A stretch of 64,000 bases of DNA. Origin: Chromohalobacter sarecensis (lineage in GTDB: Bacteria > Pseudomonadota > Gammaproteobacteria > Pseudomonadales > Halomonadaceae). The notes under the pieces were generated by a model. That model was not told where the DNA came from. It saw only the letters and a program-made list of their open reading frames with translations, and did no database searches. Positions 53,001 through 60,583 of this stretch are shown here, in pieces. Location of the stretch: NCBI RefSeq assembly GCF_023061135.1, contig NZ_JAKGAN010000002.1, forward strand, positions 248,001 through 312,000, written 5' to 3'. Made by a program: the position numbers and the translations under genes. Positions within the stretch are counted from its first letter, which is position 1. Each line of letters starts with the position of its first letter.

Positions 53001-54920
53001 CAGGAGATACCGTTTAGCGTAGTGGGTGTCGGCGACATGGCGGGCGACGTGTTCGGCAACGGCATGCTGTTGTCGGACAAGATCCGCCTCATCGCTGCCT
53101 TCAACCACCGGCATATCTTCGTCGACCCCGATCCGGATCCGGCGACCTCGTTCAAGGAACGCAAGCGCATGTTCGAGCTGGCGCGCTCGAGCTGGGAAGA
53201 TTACGACACCACCTTGATCTCCGAGGGAGGTGGCGTGTTCTCGCGCGATGCCAAGTCCGTCAGCATCACGCCGCAGATGAAAAAGGCCTTCGACATCAAG
53301 GCCAGCAAGTTGTCGCCCAACGAGCTGATTCGCGCGATTCTGACCTCGCGTTGCGACCTGCTCTGGAATGGCGGCATCGGCACCTACGTCAAGTCTTCCG
53401 ACGAGACGCATGCCGAGGTGGGCGACAAAGCCAACGACGCCTTGCGTGTCGATGGGCATGAATTGCGCTGCCGTGTGATCGGTGAAGGCGGCAACCTCGG
53501 CTTTACTCAGCTCGGGCGAATGGAAGCTGCCGAGCAGGGCGTTCGCGTCACGACCGACTTCATCGATAATGCTGGCGGGGTCAACTGCTCCGACCACGAA
53601 GTCAATATCAAGATCCTGCTCGATGACATCGTCAAAGCCGGCGATATGACCGACAAGCAGCGCAATGAGTTGCTGGCGAGCATGACCGAGGAAGTGAGTG
53701 AACTGGTACTGCGCGATAACTATCGCCAGACCCAGGCACTTTCCTTGTCGGAGATTCTCAGCCAGCAAGGCATGGGCCCTTATCGGCGCTTCATCAATGA
53801 ATTGGAAGCCGCCGGCGGTCTGGATCGTGAGTTAGAGTTCCTGCCTTCCGATGAGGCGCTACTCGAACGCTCCAATGTAGAGAAAGGGCTGACGCTACCT
53901 GAGCTGTCGGTGTTGATTTCTTATGCCAAGAGCGCGCTGAAGACCGACATGATCGCCTCCGATCTGCCGGACAACCCGCATGTCCAGCGGCACATGGCGC
54001 GGGCCTTCCCGCAGACGCTGGTCGAGCGCTTCCCCGACGAGATGTATCAGCATCGCTTGAAGCGCGAGATCACCGCGACGCAGATCGCCAACGACCTGGT
54101 CGATCACATGGGCATTACCTTCGTGCGGCGTCTGCGTGACTCCACCGGCGCCACGCGAGCGGAAGTGACCCGCGCTTATCTCATCGTACGCGATTGCTTC
54201 AATCTCGAAGGTCTCTGGGAGCAGATCGAGGCCCTCGATCATCAGGTCGAAAGCCGTGTTCAGTACGGCATGATGCTCGATCTGATGCGGCTGCTGCGCC
54301 GGGCCACACGCTGGTTCCTGCGTCACCGCACCAACCAGAGCATCCAAGAGGCGGTGGAGTACTTCGCGCCGCGTATCACGCAGTTGCAAGAGGGGATCGG
54401 CAAGCGCCTGCGCGGCGAGGACCATGAAATGTGGGACGCGCGTCGTGACGAGCTGGAAAAGGCCGGCGTGCCGACCTCTCTGGCGAGTATCGTCGCGGCG
54501 GCTGACAGCCTGTACGCCGGGCTGGGCATCATCGAGGCGGCCCGTGCCACCGACGAGAAGATCCAGCGTGTCGCCGAGGTCTATTACGACATCGGCCATC
54601 GTCTGGAGCTGCCGTGGATGAATACCCAGATCAACGCACTGAAAGTGCGCGATAGCTGGCAGGCGCAGGCGCGCGAAACCTTCCGCGACGATCTCGATCG
54701 TCAGCAATTGGCGCTGACCGTCAGCGTGCTCAAGATGGACGGCGCGCCAAGTGGTGTGGAGCCTCGTGTCGAGCAGTGGCTGGAACGCCACGCGGGCTTG
54801 GTCGAACGCTGGTGTGGTCTGCTCAACGAGGTGCGTTCCGGTGCTCAGGGCGGCTTCCCGCTATTCGCGGTGGCCATTCGCGAACTGGTCGATCTCGCCG
54901 AGAGCAACGGCGAGGGATAA
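50082..54920 (+). CDS. gdhB: NAD-specific glutamate dehydrogenase, large (180-kDa) type
   Basis: A 1612-residue cytosolic enzyme of the GDH-180 class, which deaminates glutamate to 2-oxoglutarate with NAD+. The N-terminal half holds the ACT-like regulatory regions of this class. The catalytic domain (about 790-1260) shows G-G-L-R-W-S-D-R, K-N-A-V-I-V-P-V-G-A-K-G-G-F, D-G-Y/H-D-H-K-K-M-G-I-T-A-K-G-A-W and the nucleotide fold with G-V-G-D-M-A-G-D-V-F-G-N-G. In Pseudomonas the homologue is allosterically controlled by arginine. ATG 50082 has GAGG at good spacing; the TTG one codon before is an alternative. Single gene with its own terminator. Confidence 0.95.
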   Translation: MQHVAIEGKEEFLAQLKEQLAKRLPQEKVEQIAAFAEDLYASAPFEEAAERGLDDIYGATLSAWHFMQTHDPSDAKVRVFNADFEEHGWQSPHTVVAVLHEDMPFLVDSVRIELNRRGLTVHAIHNAVLAVERDAKHHLKRVTSTQAKDAPTARESIILVEVDRHSDPTTLDDLHEGLDEVLRDTRAAVEDFDPMRERVREAIKELKAQRPKQIKADDHKEAIAFLEWLLDDHFTFLGYDEYEVLQEDDQDRLRQIPKSELGVFKLDQPRYRERISTDEGVEDDQYVLVPELLSFAKSAYHARVHRPAYPDYISIDRYDEDGRVIGERRFLGLYTSTVYNESPRNVPVLRKKIEAVIKAAGVNPKGHNGKQLTQILEVYPRDDLFQIDTDELAQTAFGILNIRERRKVRLFIREDRFGQFYSCLAFVPRDVFSTELRVRIQNLLCEELDATFGDFNTYLSESVLARIQFILRFNGERPAEYDIRRLEKKITALSRSWRDDLQAAMVEGYGEEQANRLMQDYREAFPSSYREDFSARTAVYDIHHLGELNANAPISLSLYRLVEENIDGVNLKLFHAGNPIPLSDVLPVLENLGLRVISERPYEVECPDQAYWIHDFTLEHRGDGVVNLQEMRDVFIEAFTRIWTGDAESDAFNRLVIGANLAWREVAVLRAYARYLKQLRFGLSQDYIANTLTGYPEITRELVTLFELRFDPDDTAGDSEIEACVARIEGLLDEVASLNDDLLLRRYMALIQATLRTNYYQRREDGEAKDYIALKLEPTQVPDMPKPRPMFEIFVYSPRVEGVHLRSGKVARGGLRWSDRHEDFRTEILGLAKAQQVKNAVIVPVGAKGGFICKRMPDGADRDTVQKEGIACYQTFIRALLDVTDNLEGGETVPPERVVRHDDDDPYLVVAADKGTATFSDIANAISLEYGHWLGDAFASGGEHGYDHKKMGITAKGAWESVKRHFREMGLNTQEIPFSVVGVGDMAGDVFGNGMLLSDKIRLIAAFNHRHIFVDPDPDPATSFKERKRMFELARSSWEDYDTTLISEGGGVFSRDAKSVSITPQMKKAFDIKASKLSPNELIRAILTSRCDLLWNGGIGTYVKSSDETHAEVGDKANDALRVDGHELRCRVIGEGGNLGFTQLGRMEAAEQGVRVTTDFIDNAGGVNCSDHEVNIKILLDDIVKAGDMTDKQRNELLASMTEEVSELVLRDNYRQTQALSLSEILSQQGMGPYRRFINELEAAGGLDRELEFLPSDEALLERSNVEKGLTLPELSVLISYAKSALKTDMIASDLPDNPHVQRHMARAFPQTLVERFPDEMYQHRLKREITATQIANDLVDHMGITFVRRLRDSTGATRAEVTRAYLIVRDCFNLEGLWEQIEALDHQVESRVQYGMMLDLMRLLRRATRWFLRHRTNQSIQEAVEYFAPRITQLQEGIGKRLRGEDHEMWDARRDELEKAGVPTSLASIVAAADSLYAGLGIIEAARATDEKIQRVAEVYYDIGHRLELPWMNTQINALKVRDSWQAQARETFRDDLDRQQLALTVSVLKMDGAPSGVEPRVEQWLERHAGLVERWCGLLNEVRSGAQGGFPLFAVAIRELVDLAESNGEG

Positions 54921-54933
54921 GCCAATCGCTCAC

Positions 54934-54972
54934 AACGTCCCGAGCAGCGTGCTCGGGGCGTTGTCGTTTTTC
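54934..54972 (+). terminator. Intrinsic terminator of gdhB
   Basis: A 13-bp stem with one G-T pair (AACGTCCCGAGCA / TGCTCGGGGCGTT) and a GCG loop is followed by GTCGTTTTTCC, 14 bases after the stop. Confidence 0.88.
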
Positions 54973-55063
54973 CTTCCTCTTCGAACCCGCAAGTGAAGCA
55001 TTGGCGCTTATGTCTCTGATATGCTGTATCCGACTCAGGTTCGAAGCCAAGTAGAGAAGCCCC

Positions 55064-56131
55064 ATGAATCATCGCGTGATTACCACAATGCTTGTGGCCT
55101 TGGGACTGGCCGGTACGTCGTCACTGGCCATGGCCCAGAGTGCTGCACAGCAGAAGGCGCACGAAGCGGCGGCTAAAATCGATCTTACCGATTTCTTCCA
55201 GTCGAGCTCCGACGCACGTAGCCAGAGCTTTTTCTTCGGCGGGACGCAGAGGCATCCCTTTACCGTTGAAGAGGCAGGGCGCTATCAATTCCAGAGTTCG
55301 ACCTTGCCGGGCGACTCCGACGATTACCGAATCGAAGCGACCTTGCTCGACGCTCAAGGCAATGAGATTGCCTCGGCGTCGGGGTTGGGCCAGAACGATG
55401 GCTTGACTATGGAGGAGCGCCTGGAGCCCGGCGATTACGTGCTGCGTGTCTCCGGTCAGAAGTTCGGTACCACCAAGACGGGCGGCAATAGCTTCGTTGT
55501 CTCCGTCAATGAGTTGGATGCCCAGGGCAATCGGCTCTCGAGTGAGGAGAGCGGTGTCGACGCCGGCGGTGGCATCATGTTCGGTGGGCCGGGTAAAGAT
55601 GGCCGTACAACGGCCTTCGTCGATGATGAAGATGACGTGGCGACCATCGCAGCACCGCGTCGTGAAGCGGCCGAGTCGGCGTCTGCAGTGGCCTCGGGTA
55701 CCGCCGCAACGTCATCGGCAGCGAACGATGCGGCATCGGACTCCACGTCAAGCAGTGATCCCTCGGCGGCCACGCAGGACGACGAAGAGGCCTTGCCGGA
55801 CGCGTTCGACGAGATCGTGACCGACCTGGCCATTCGCGAGCAGGGCAAGGTGTTGAGTTTCGATGTGGTGGAAGCGGGTACCGTGTCGGTGACCAGCTCG
55901 ACCTTCCCCGGCAATGAGGGCACCTATAGCCTCGAAGCGCGGATCCTCGACGAGAGCGGTGATGTCGTGGCCAGTGACAAAGGTGAAGGTTTCGAGAGTG
56001 ACTTCGACATCGAAACGACGCTGCAGCCGGGACGCTACACTGTCTGGGTGAAGGGCCGGAAGTTCGGCAGTGCGATGAGCGGCGTCAACAACTACACGCT
56101 ACGCGTGCAGCAACTCGATACTCAGCCGTAA
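55064..56131 (+). CDS. Secreted protein with two PPC-like beta domains
   Basis: A 355-residue periplasmic or secreted protein. The signal peptide ends at A-M-A-Q. Two related modules (about 58-152 and 258-352) share F-x-V-E-E-A-G...S-S-T-L/F-P-G...Y-x-L/I-E-A-x-L/I-L-D, then L-x-P-G-x-Y-x-L/V-x-V-x-G-x-K-F-G and a closing N-x-F/Y-x-V/L-x-V. The pattern recalls bacterial pre-peptidase C-terminal (PPC) domains, but without a protease. A flexible, low-complexity Ala/Ser/Asp linker of about 75 residues joins them. Function unknown. It stands between gdhB and pyrD with terminators on both sides. Confidence 0.75.
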   Translation: MNHRVITTMLVALGLAGTSSLAMAQSAAQQKAHEAAAKIDLTDFFQSSSDARSQSFFFGGTQRHPFTVEEAGRYQFQSSTLPGDSDDYRIEATLLDAQGNEIASASGLGQNDGLTMEERLEPGDYVLRVSGQKFGTTKTGGNSFVVSVNELDAQGNRLSSEESGVDAGGGIMFGGPGKDGRTTAFVDDEDDVATIAAPRREAAESASAVASGTAATSSAANDAASDSTSSSDPSAATQDDEEALPDAFDEIVTDLAIREQGKVLSFDVVEAGTVSVTSSTFPGNEGTYSLEARILDESGDVVASDKGEGFESDFDIETTLQPGRYTVWVKGRKFGSAMSGVNNYTLRVQQLDTQP

Positions 56132-56170
56132 GCTCGCTGCAATGTCGGGGTGCTGATGCACCTCGACGTG

Positions 56171-56215
56171 AGCCCCGCTTCGCCATGCGCGAACGCGGGG
56201 CTCTGCGCTTTTGGG
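56171..56215 (+). terminator. Intrinsic terminator before pyrD
   Basis: A long stem (AGCCCCGC / GCGGGGCT, extended by TTCGC / GCGAA with a one-base bulge) is followed by CTGCGCTTTT. It ends the gene at 55064-56131. A -10-like TATACT (56227-56232) for pyrD follows directly. Confidence 0.65.
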
Positions 56216-56279
56216 TGTGGCTACGCTATACTGCGCGCCCGTTTCACCTCTTGCCGCTCATTATGTTGTCCGAGGATCC

Positions 56280-57284
56280 ATGTACGCCCTGGCCCGTTCG
56301 CTACTTTTCCGACTCGATCCTGAAACCGCCCATGGCGTTGCACTGACGTCACTCGATGCCGGCCATCGCCTGGGGCTGGGTAGGTGGATGAGCACGCATG
56401 TCGAGGCGCCCGTCACGCTGATGGGGCTGACGTTCCCCAATCGCGTGGGGCTGGCGGCGGGGCTCGACAAGAACGCCGAGCACCTCGATGCGCTCGGGGC
56501 GCTTGGCTTCGGCTGCGTCGAAGTGGGCACGGTGACGCCCAAGCCACAGCCGGGCAACCCCAGGCCGCGCCTGTTCAGGCTGCCGGCGAAAGGGGCGATC
56601 ATCAATCGCATGGGGTTCAATAATGCCGGTGTCGACGCGCTGGTCGCCAATGTACGCAAGAGCCGCTATCACGGCGTGATCGGCATCAACATTGGCAAGA
56701 ATCTGAGTACGCCAGTCGAGAACGCGGTGGACGATTACCTGACGTGTCTGCGCAAGGTGCATGCGCATGCGCATTACGTCACGGTGAATCTGTCGTCGCC
56801 GAACACGCCGGGACTTCGCAACTTACAGTTCGGCGAGCATCTAGAGGCGTTACTGGGCACCCTAGTCGAGGAAAAGCATCGCCTCGACGATGCCAATGGC
56901 CGGCGTGTGCCTCTGGCCGTGAAGATTGCTCCTGACATGAGTGACGACGAAGTCGCGCTCGTTGCACAGGCGCTGGCGGCCAACGCTGTCGACGCGGTCA
57001 TCGCTACCAATACCACCGTGTCACGCGAGGCGGTGGCGGGGCTCGAGCACGCCGAGGAGCAGGGCGGGCTTTCCGGACGCCCGGTGTTCGAGCCGTCCAA
57101 TCGGGTGATTCACGAGTTGCGCCGTCATCTACCGACGCTGCCGATCATTGGCGTCGGCGGTATCGATAACGCGCACGCGGCGCGTGCCAAGTGCGAGGCG
57201 GGGGCCGATCTCGTGCAGCTGTATACTGGCTTTATCTATCGCGGACCGGCGCTGGTAGGCGAATGCGCTGGGGCGCTGGCGTAG
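56280..57284 (+). CDS. pyrD: Dihydroorotate dehydrogenase (quinone), class 2
   Basis: A 334-residue FMN enzyme at the inner membrane that oxidises dihydroorotate with quinone in pyrimidine synthesis. The N-terminal helices for the quinone tunnel ([11 protein letters not shown]) are present. G-L-A-A-G-L-D-K-N, the class 2 serine in [11 protein letters not shown] and the C-terminal I-G-V-G-G-I-D are typical. The ATG at 56280 follows GAGG; a longer in-frame start is rejected. Its stop codon lies inside the first unit of a tandem repeat. Confidence 0.95.
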   Translation: MYALARSLLFRLDPETAHGVALTSLDAGHRLGLGRWMSTHVEAPVTLMGLTFPNRVGLAAGLDKNAEHLDALGALGFGCVEVGTVTPKPQPGNPRPRLFRLPAKGAIINRMGFNNAGVDALVANVRKSRYHGVIGINIGKNLSTPVENAVDDYLTCLRKVHAHAHYVTVNLSSPNTPGLRNLQFGEHLEALLGTLVEEKHRLDDANGRRVPLAVKIAPDMSDDEVALVAQALAANAVDAVIATNTTVSREAVAGLEHAEEQGGLSGRPVFEPSNRVIHELRRHLPTLPIIGVGGIDNAHAARAKCEAGADLVQLYTGFIYRGPALVGECAGALA

Positions 57285-57337
57285 CGTGCTTTGACATAAG
57301 TAGTGTGCTTTGACATGAGTAGCGTGCTTTGAAATAA
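57281..57337. repeat. Three tandem 19-bp units overlapping the pyrD stop codon
   Basis: Units at 57281-57299, 57300-57318 and 57319-57337 share GTAG(C/T)GTGCTTTGA(C/A)AT(A/G)A. The pyrD stop TAG (57282-57284) is part of unit 1, and a terminator hairpin follows at once. Confidence 0.92.
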
Positions 57338-57360
57338 AAAGGCCCGCGATGCGGGCCTTG
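57331..57360 (-). terminator. Intrinsic terminator of rmf (minus strand)
   Basis: Read on the minus strand, a 9-bp stem (AAGGCCCGC / GCGGGCCTT with a 3-base loop) runs into TTTTTATTTC. It lies about 50 bases past the rmf stop and probably also slows pyrD transcription from the other side. Confidence 0.8.
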
Positions 57361-57412
57361 TCATGGACCTGTCAATGGGGTGTTGATCCAGGTGCCACGA
57401 AGAGTTCTACCA

Positions 57413-57619
57413 TCACAGTACCATGGGGTTTCGATGGATGCCGGAAATCCCCGTCATGCCGGCCCATTGGTCCCCACGACCTTCACGCCAACCGCTCATC
57501 CAGTATTCACGGAGGTTGATGTCCTGGCTGGGGCAGTCATCGCGAGAGCGCCCCGTCATACCGGCTTTGTATCCGTGGACATATGCACGCTGAAAGCGAT
57601 CACGTTTCTGTCGTTTCAT
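57413..57619 (-). CDS. rmf: Ribosome modulation factor
   Basis: A 68-residue basic protein. M-K-R-Q-K-R-D-R-F-Q-R-A-Y-x2-G-Y-K-A-G-M-T-G-R-S and C-P, then W-x-x-G-W-R-E-G, match RMF closely. RMF pairs 70S ribosomes into inactive 100S dimers in stationary phase. The ATG at 57619 follows AGAGG and matches the known N-terminus; the longer frame upstream is rejected. The C-terminal ~15 residues (G-M-T-G-I-S-G-I-H-R-N) are longer than in E. coli. Same pyrD-rmf-rlmKL neighbourhood as in Pseudomonas. Confidence 0.95.
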   Translation of the reverse strand: MKRQKRDRFQRAYVHGYKAGMTGRSRDDCPSQDINLREYWMSGWREGRGDQWAGMTGISGIHRNPMVL

Positions 57620-57698
57620 CGGATGGCCTCTTATCAAGAACCGATTGTTGAGATCTGACAGTACATGCCGACAATGGGGCACCCATCACCGCCATGAA

Positions 57699-57742
57699 CC
57701 GGAACGTCCGGACACGAAACGCATGCGTTTTCAGTAGCTACT
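57699..57742. promoter_or_regulatory. Cluster of three palindromes between rmf and rlmKL
   Basis: CCGGA-ACG-TCCGG (57699-57711), AAACGCATGCGTTT (57717-57730) and AGTAGCTACT (57733-57742) follow each other within 44 bases in the divergent rmf/rlmKL space. The site suits regulators of the growth-phase-controlled rmf promoter, but no known box is recognised. Confidence 0.35.
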
Positions 57743-57858
57743 ACCTTTAATGTTTAGTGCTTTGAGGCGGATTTGTCGACCAGCGATTTGGCATAAGCCA
57801 AACGTTCCATGTAAACCACAGGAATATGACCGGTGCGTGGCGCCGGGATGACGACTTT

Positions 57859-60072
57859 ATGACCGATGTGCAATCCCCATCCTTGACGCTCTACGTCACC
57901 TGTCCCCGGGGCCTCGAGGGCCTGCTGGCCGACGAACTCGCGGGCTTCGGCGCGGAGGTGACTGGCACCACCGTGGCGGGTGTCCACGTTCAGGCCGATG
58001 TCGCGATGGCCTATCGCATCTGCCTGTGGTCGCGTCTGGCGAATCGCGTGGTGCTGTGTCTTCTGCGCGAGCAGGATATCGAGCGTCCCGAGGCGCTGGT
58101 CGAGGCCGCCCGCCGGGTCGATTGGCGCGCGCACCTGCGTACCGGAAATAGTCTGGCCGTGGATTTCCACGGCCAATCCGAGCATATCCGCCATACGCGC
58201 TTCGGCGCTCAAAGCGTCAAGGATGGTATCGTCGATTCGCTGCAGGCGGCCGGACACGAGCGCCCGACGATCGAGCTCAAAAACCCCGATATGCGTATTT
58301 ACGCACACCTGCATCGTGGCCGCTTGCTGCTAGGGCTCGACCTGGTCGGCGGTAGTCTGCATCAGCGTGGTTATCGCCTCGATGCTGGCCACGCGCCGCT
58401 CAAGGAGAACCTCGCCGCGGCCTTGCTGATACGTGCCGACTGGCCGGCGCGGGCACGGCGGGGCGAACCCTTGCTCGACCCCATGTGCGGAGCAGGCACA
58501 CTGCTCATCGAGGCGGCCTTGATGGCGGCGGATATCGCCCCCCAATTGGCCCGGCCTCATTTCGCCTTCGAGGCCTGGGCGGGTCACGATCCCGGCGCAT
58601 GGCAGGAGCTCAAGCGCGAGGCGGATGCCCGTGCCAGCGTGGGGCGTCGCCGCGTGAAGTCAACGCTGTTCGGTCGCGACCAGAGCCCGCCGGCCATCGC
58701 GGCCGCCAAGGCCAACGCCATGCGCGCGGGGATTCCCGCCTTGATCGAGCTGCAAGGCGCCGAGGTGGCACAACTCACGCGCCCGGAAGGCATCGACGGG
58801 CCGGGGCTGGTCATCACCAATCCGCCGTATGGCGAGCGTCTGGGTGAGTTGCCCGGGGTGGTGCCTATCTACACCGCTCTCGGCGAGCGTCTGCGCGCCG
58901 AGTTCGAGGGCTGGCAACTGGCACTGTTCACCGGCAACCCCGACTTGGGCCACCGCACTGGGCTGCGGGCCACCAAGCAGTATGCGTTCAAGAATGGGCC
59001 GCTGGATTGCAAGTTGCTGCTGATCCCGGTCGTGGCGGAGAGCGCTTCGCGCGGGGCCTCTGCTAAGGGCTCGACAAAAAGCGACTCGGCAGGCGAGCAG
59101 GGCGCTCAGGAGGTGCCGGGCCGCGCCCCGCGCAATGAGGGCGCGCAGATGTTCGCCAACCGACTGGAGAAGAACCGCAAGCGACTGAAAAAGTGGCTCA
59201 AACAGTCCGGCGAGAGTTGCTATCGGCTCTACGATGCGGATATGCCGGAATACGCCCTGGCGGTGGATGTCTACGGCGACCACGTACACGTACAGGAATA
59301 CGCGCCACCGCGCTCGGTAGACCCGCGCCAGGCGCAGCGTCGCTTGTTCGATGCCCTGGAGGTCATCCCCCAGGTGCTCGGCGTGCGTCCAGAGGACGTG
59401 CACTATAAGCAGCGCACGCGGCAATCGGGCAAGGCGCAATACACCAAGCAGGGGGCCAGCGGCGAACGTTTCGAGGTCAGCGAAGGGGTAGCGCGGTTGT
59501 GGGTCAACCTGCGCGACTACCTGGATACCGGCTTGTTTTTGGACCATCGCCCCGTGCGCCGGATGCTGCGCGACATGGCCGACGGCAAGCGCTTTCTCAA
59601 TTTGTTCTGCTACACAGGAACGGCCACGGTTCAGGCGGCACTGGGCGGGGCGAGCGACAGTGTCAGTGTCGATCTTTCCAATACCTACCTGACCTGGGCA
59701 CGCGATAACTTCGCGCTCAACCGCCTCGATCCCAGCCGGCATCGGGTGATTCGTGACGACTGCCTGCGGTGGCTGGAAACCGCAGGTAGCGAGTTCGACC
59801 TGATCTTCATGGACCCGCCGACGTTCTCCAATTCCAAGAAGATGGATGACGTACTCGACGTGCAGCGCGATCACGCGCGGCTCATCGAGCTGGCGATGGC
59901 GCGCCTTTCAGCGGACGGTACTCTGGTGTTTTCCAACAATCAGCGGCGCTTCACGCTCGACACCGCCATTGGCGAGCGTTTTGCGGTGGAAGACATTTCG
60001 GCGCGGACGTTCGACCCGGACTTCGCACGGCGTCCGGATCTGCACCATTGCTTTTTGATTCGTCACCGCTGA
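57859..60072 (+). CDS. rlmL: Bifunctional 23S rRNA methyltransferase RlmK/RlmL
   Basis: A 737-residue fusion of two SAM methyltransferases acting on 23S rRNA (m2G2445 and m7G2069 in E. coli). Order: THUMP domain (about 45-155); RlmL domain with D-P-M-C-G-A-G-T and N-P-P-Y-G-E-R-L-G (to about 390); a charged linker; then RlmK with L-F-C-Y-T-G-T-A-T and D-P-P-T-F-S-N-S-K-K-M. The ATG at 57859 gives the conserved start; the frame is open 11 codons upstream, and the ribosome site is weak. Full-length fusion as in other gammaproteobacteria. Confidence 0.94.
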   Translation: MTDVQSPSLTLYVTCPRGLEGLLADELAGFGAEVTGTTVAGVHVQADVAMAYRICLWSRLANRVVLCLLREQDIERPEALVEAARRVDWRAHLRTGNSLAVDFHGQSEHIRHTRFGAQSVKDGIVDSLQAAGHERPTIELKNPDMRIYAHLHRGRLLLGLDLVGGSLHQRGYRLDAGHAPLKENLAAALLIRADWPARARRGEPLLDPMCGAGTLLIEAALMAADIAPQLARPHFAFEAWAGHDPGAWQELKREADARASVGRRRVKSTLFGRDQSPPAIAAAKANAMRAGIPALIELQGAEVAQLTRPEGIDGPGLVITNPPYGERLGELPGVVPIYTALGERLRAEFEGWQLALFTGNPDLGHRTGLRATKQYAFKNGPLDCKLLLIPVVAESASRGASAKGSTKSDSAGEQGAQEVPGRAPRNEGAQMFANRLEKNRKRLKKWLKQSGESCYRLYDADMPEYALAVDVYGDHVHVQEYAPPRSVDPRQAQRRLFDALEVIPQVLGVRPEDVHYKQRTRQSGKAQYTKQGASGERFEVSEGVARLWVNLRDYLDTGLFLDHRPVRRMLRDMADGKRFLNLFCYTGTATVQAALGGASDSVSVDLSNTYLTWARDNFALNRLDPSRHRVIRDDCLRWLETAGSEFDLIFMDPPTFSNSKKMDDVLDVQRDHARLIELAMARLSADGTLVFSNNQRRFTLDTAIGERFAVEDISARTFDPDFARRPDLHHCFLIRHR

Positions 60073-60104
60073 GGGCCGCGGCCGCGCGAGGTGCGGGCGC
60101 GGGG

Positions 60105-60389
60105 TTAGAGGCCGTCGAGCAGCGACAGCTGGCGCACCGCTGCCTGGGCCTCGGGGCTGGTCTCATCGCTGGCCTCGAAGACCTTGGCGAAGCCGCGTGA
60201 AGATTGGATATGCGCGACATCCTCGAGCCAGGTCATGGCCTGCGCATAGCTGTCGGCGAGTTGATGCTTGAGGCCGCCGAACTGGGTGCCGATCTGGCCC
60301 CAGGCGCGGCTGAATATCCAGTCCCCGAACATATCTTGGTGGACATGCACGAGAACGTAGTCGTGTTCACTTTCCCAGCGGACGATCAC
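60105..60389 (-). CDS. Small WGR-like domain protein
   Basis: A 94-residue soluble protein. D-W-I-F-S-R-A-W-G-Q-I-G-T-Q-F-G-G-x(n)-Y-x-x-A...S-S-R-G-F resembles a WGR domain (W-G-R-I-G ... A ... K-x-x-x-G-Y), here with WGQ in place of WGR. WGR domains bind nucleic acid in PARP-like and other proteins; a single short copy on its own is less common. It converges with rlmKL at about 30 bp. Function unknown. Confidence 0.7.
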   Translation of the reverse strand: MIVRWESEHDYVLVHVHQDMFGDWIFSRAWGQIGTQFGGLKHQLADSYAQAMTWLEDVAHIQSSRGFAKVFEASDETSPEAQAAVRQLSLLDGL

Positions 60390-60583
60390 GAGAACTCCTG
60401 GTGGCTGCCGTTGTGGTTGGCAATGGGCTTGTGACGTGTCTTTCGCGGGCCTACTATCGACATTCCCGGCGGGTATCGAATCCCCGGCAAGTGCCGTCCC
60501 CGGCGTGGCCGTGGGCGGGCAAGTGCGCCCCGCGCGTATTGTAACCGGCCGTCGGACGTGAACAAGGGAGAAAAGAGAAGGTC

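Noticed and set aside
51105-53768. Very long open frame (887 codons) on the minus strand inside gdhB
   Set aside because: It is a shadow of the GC-rich, codon-biased gdhB gene; no family pattern, no ribosome site, and the plus-strand protein is unmistakable.
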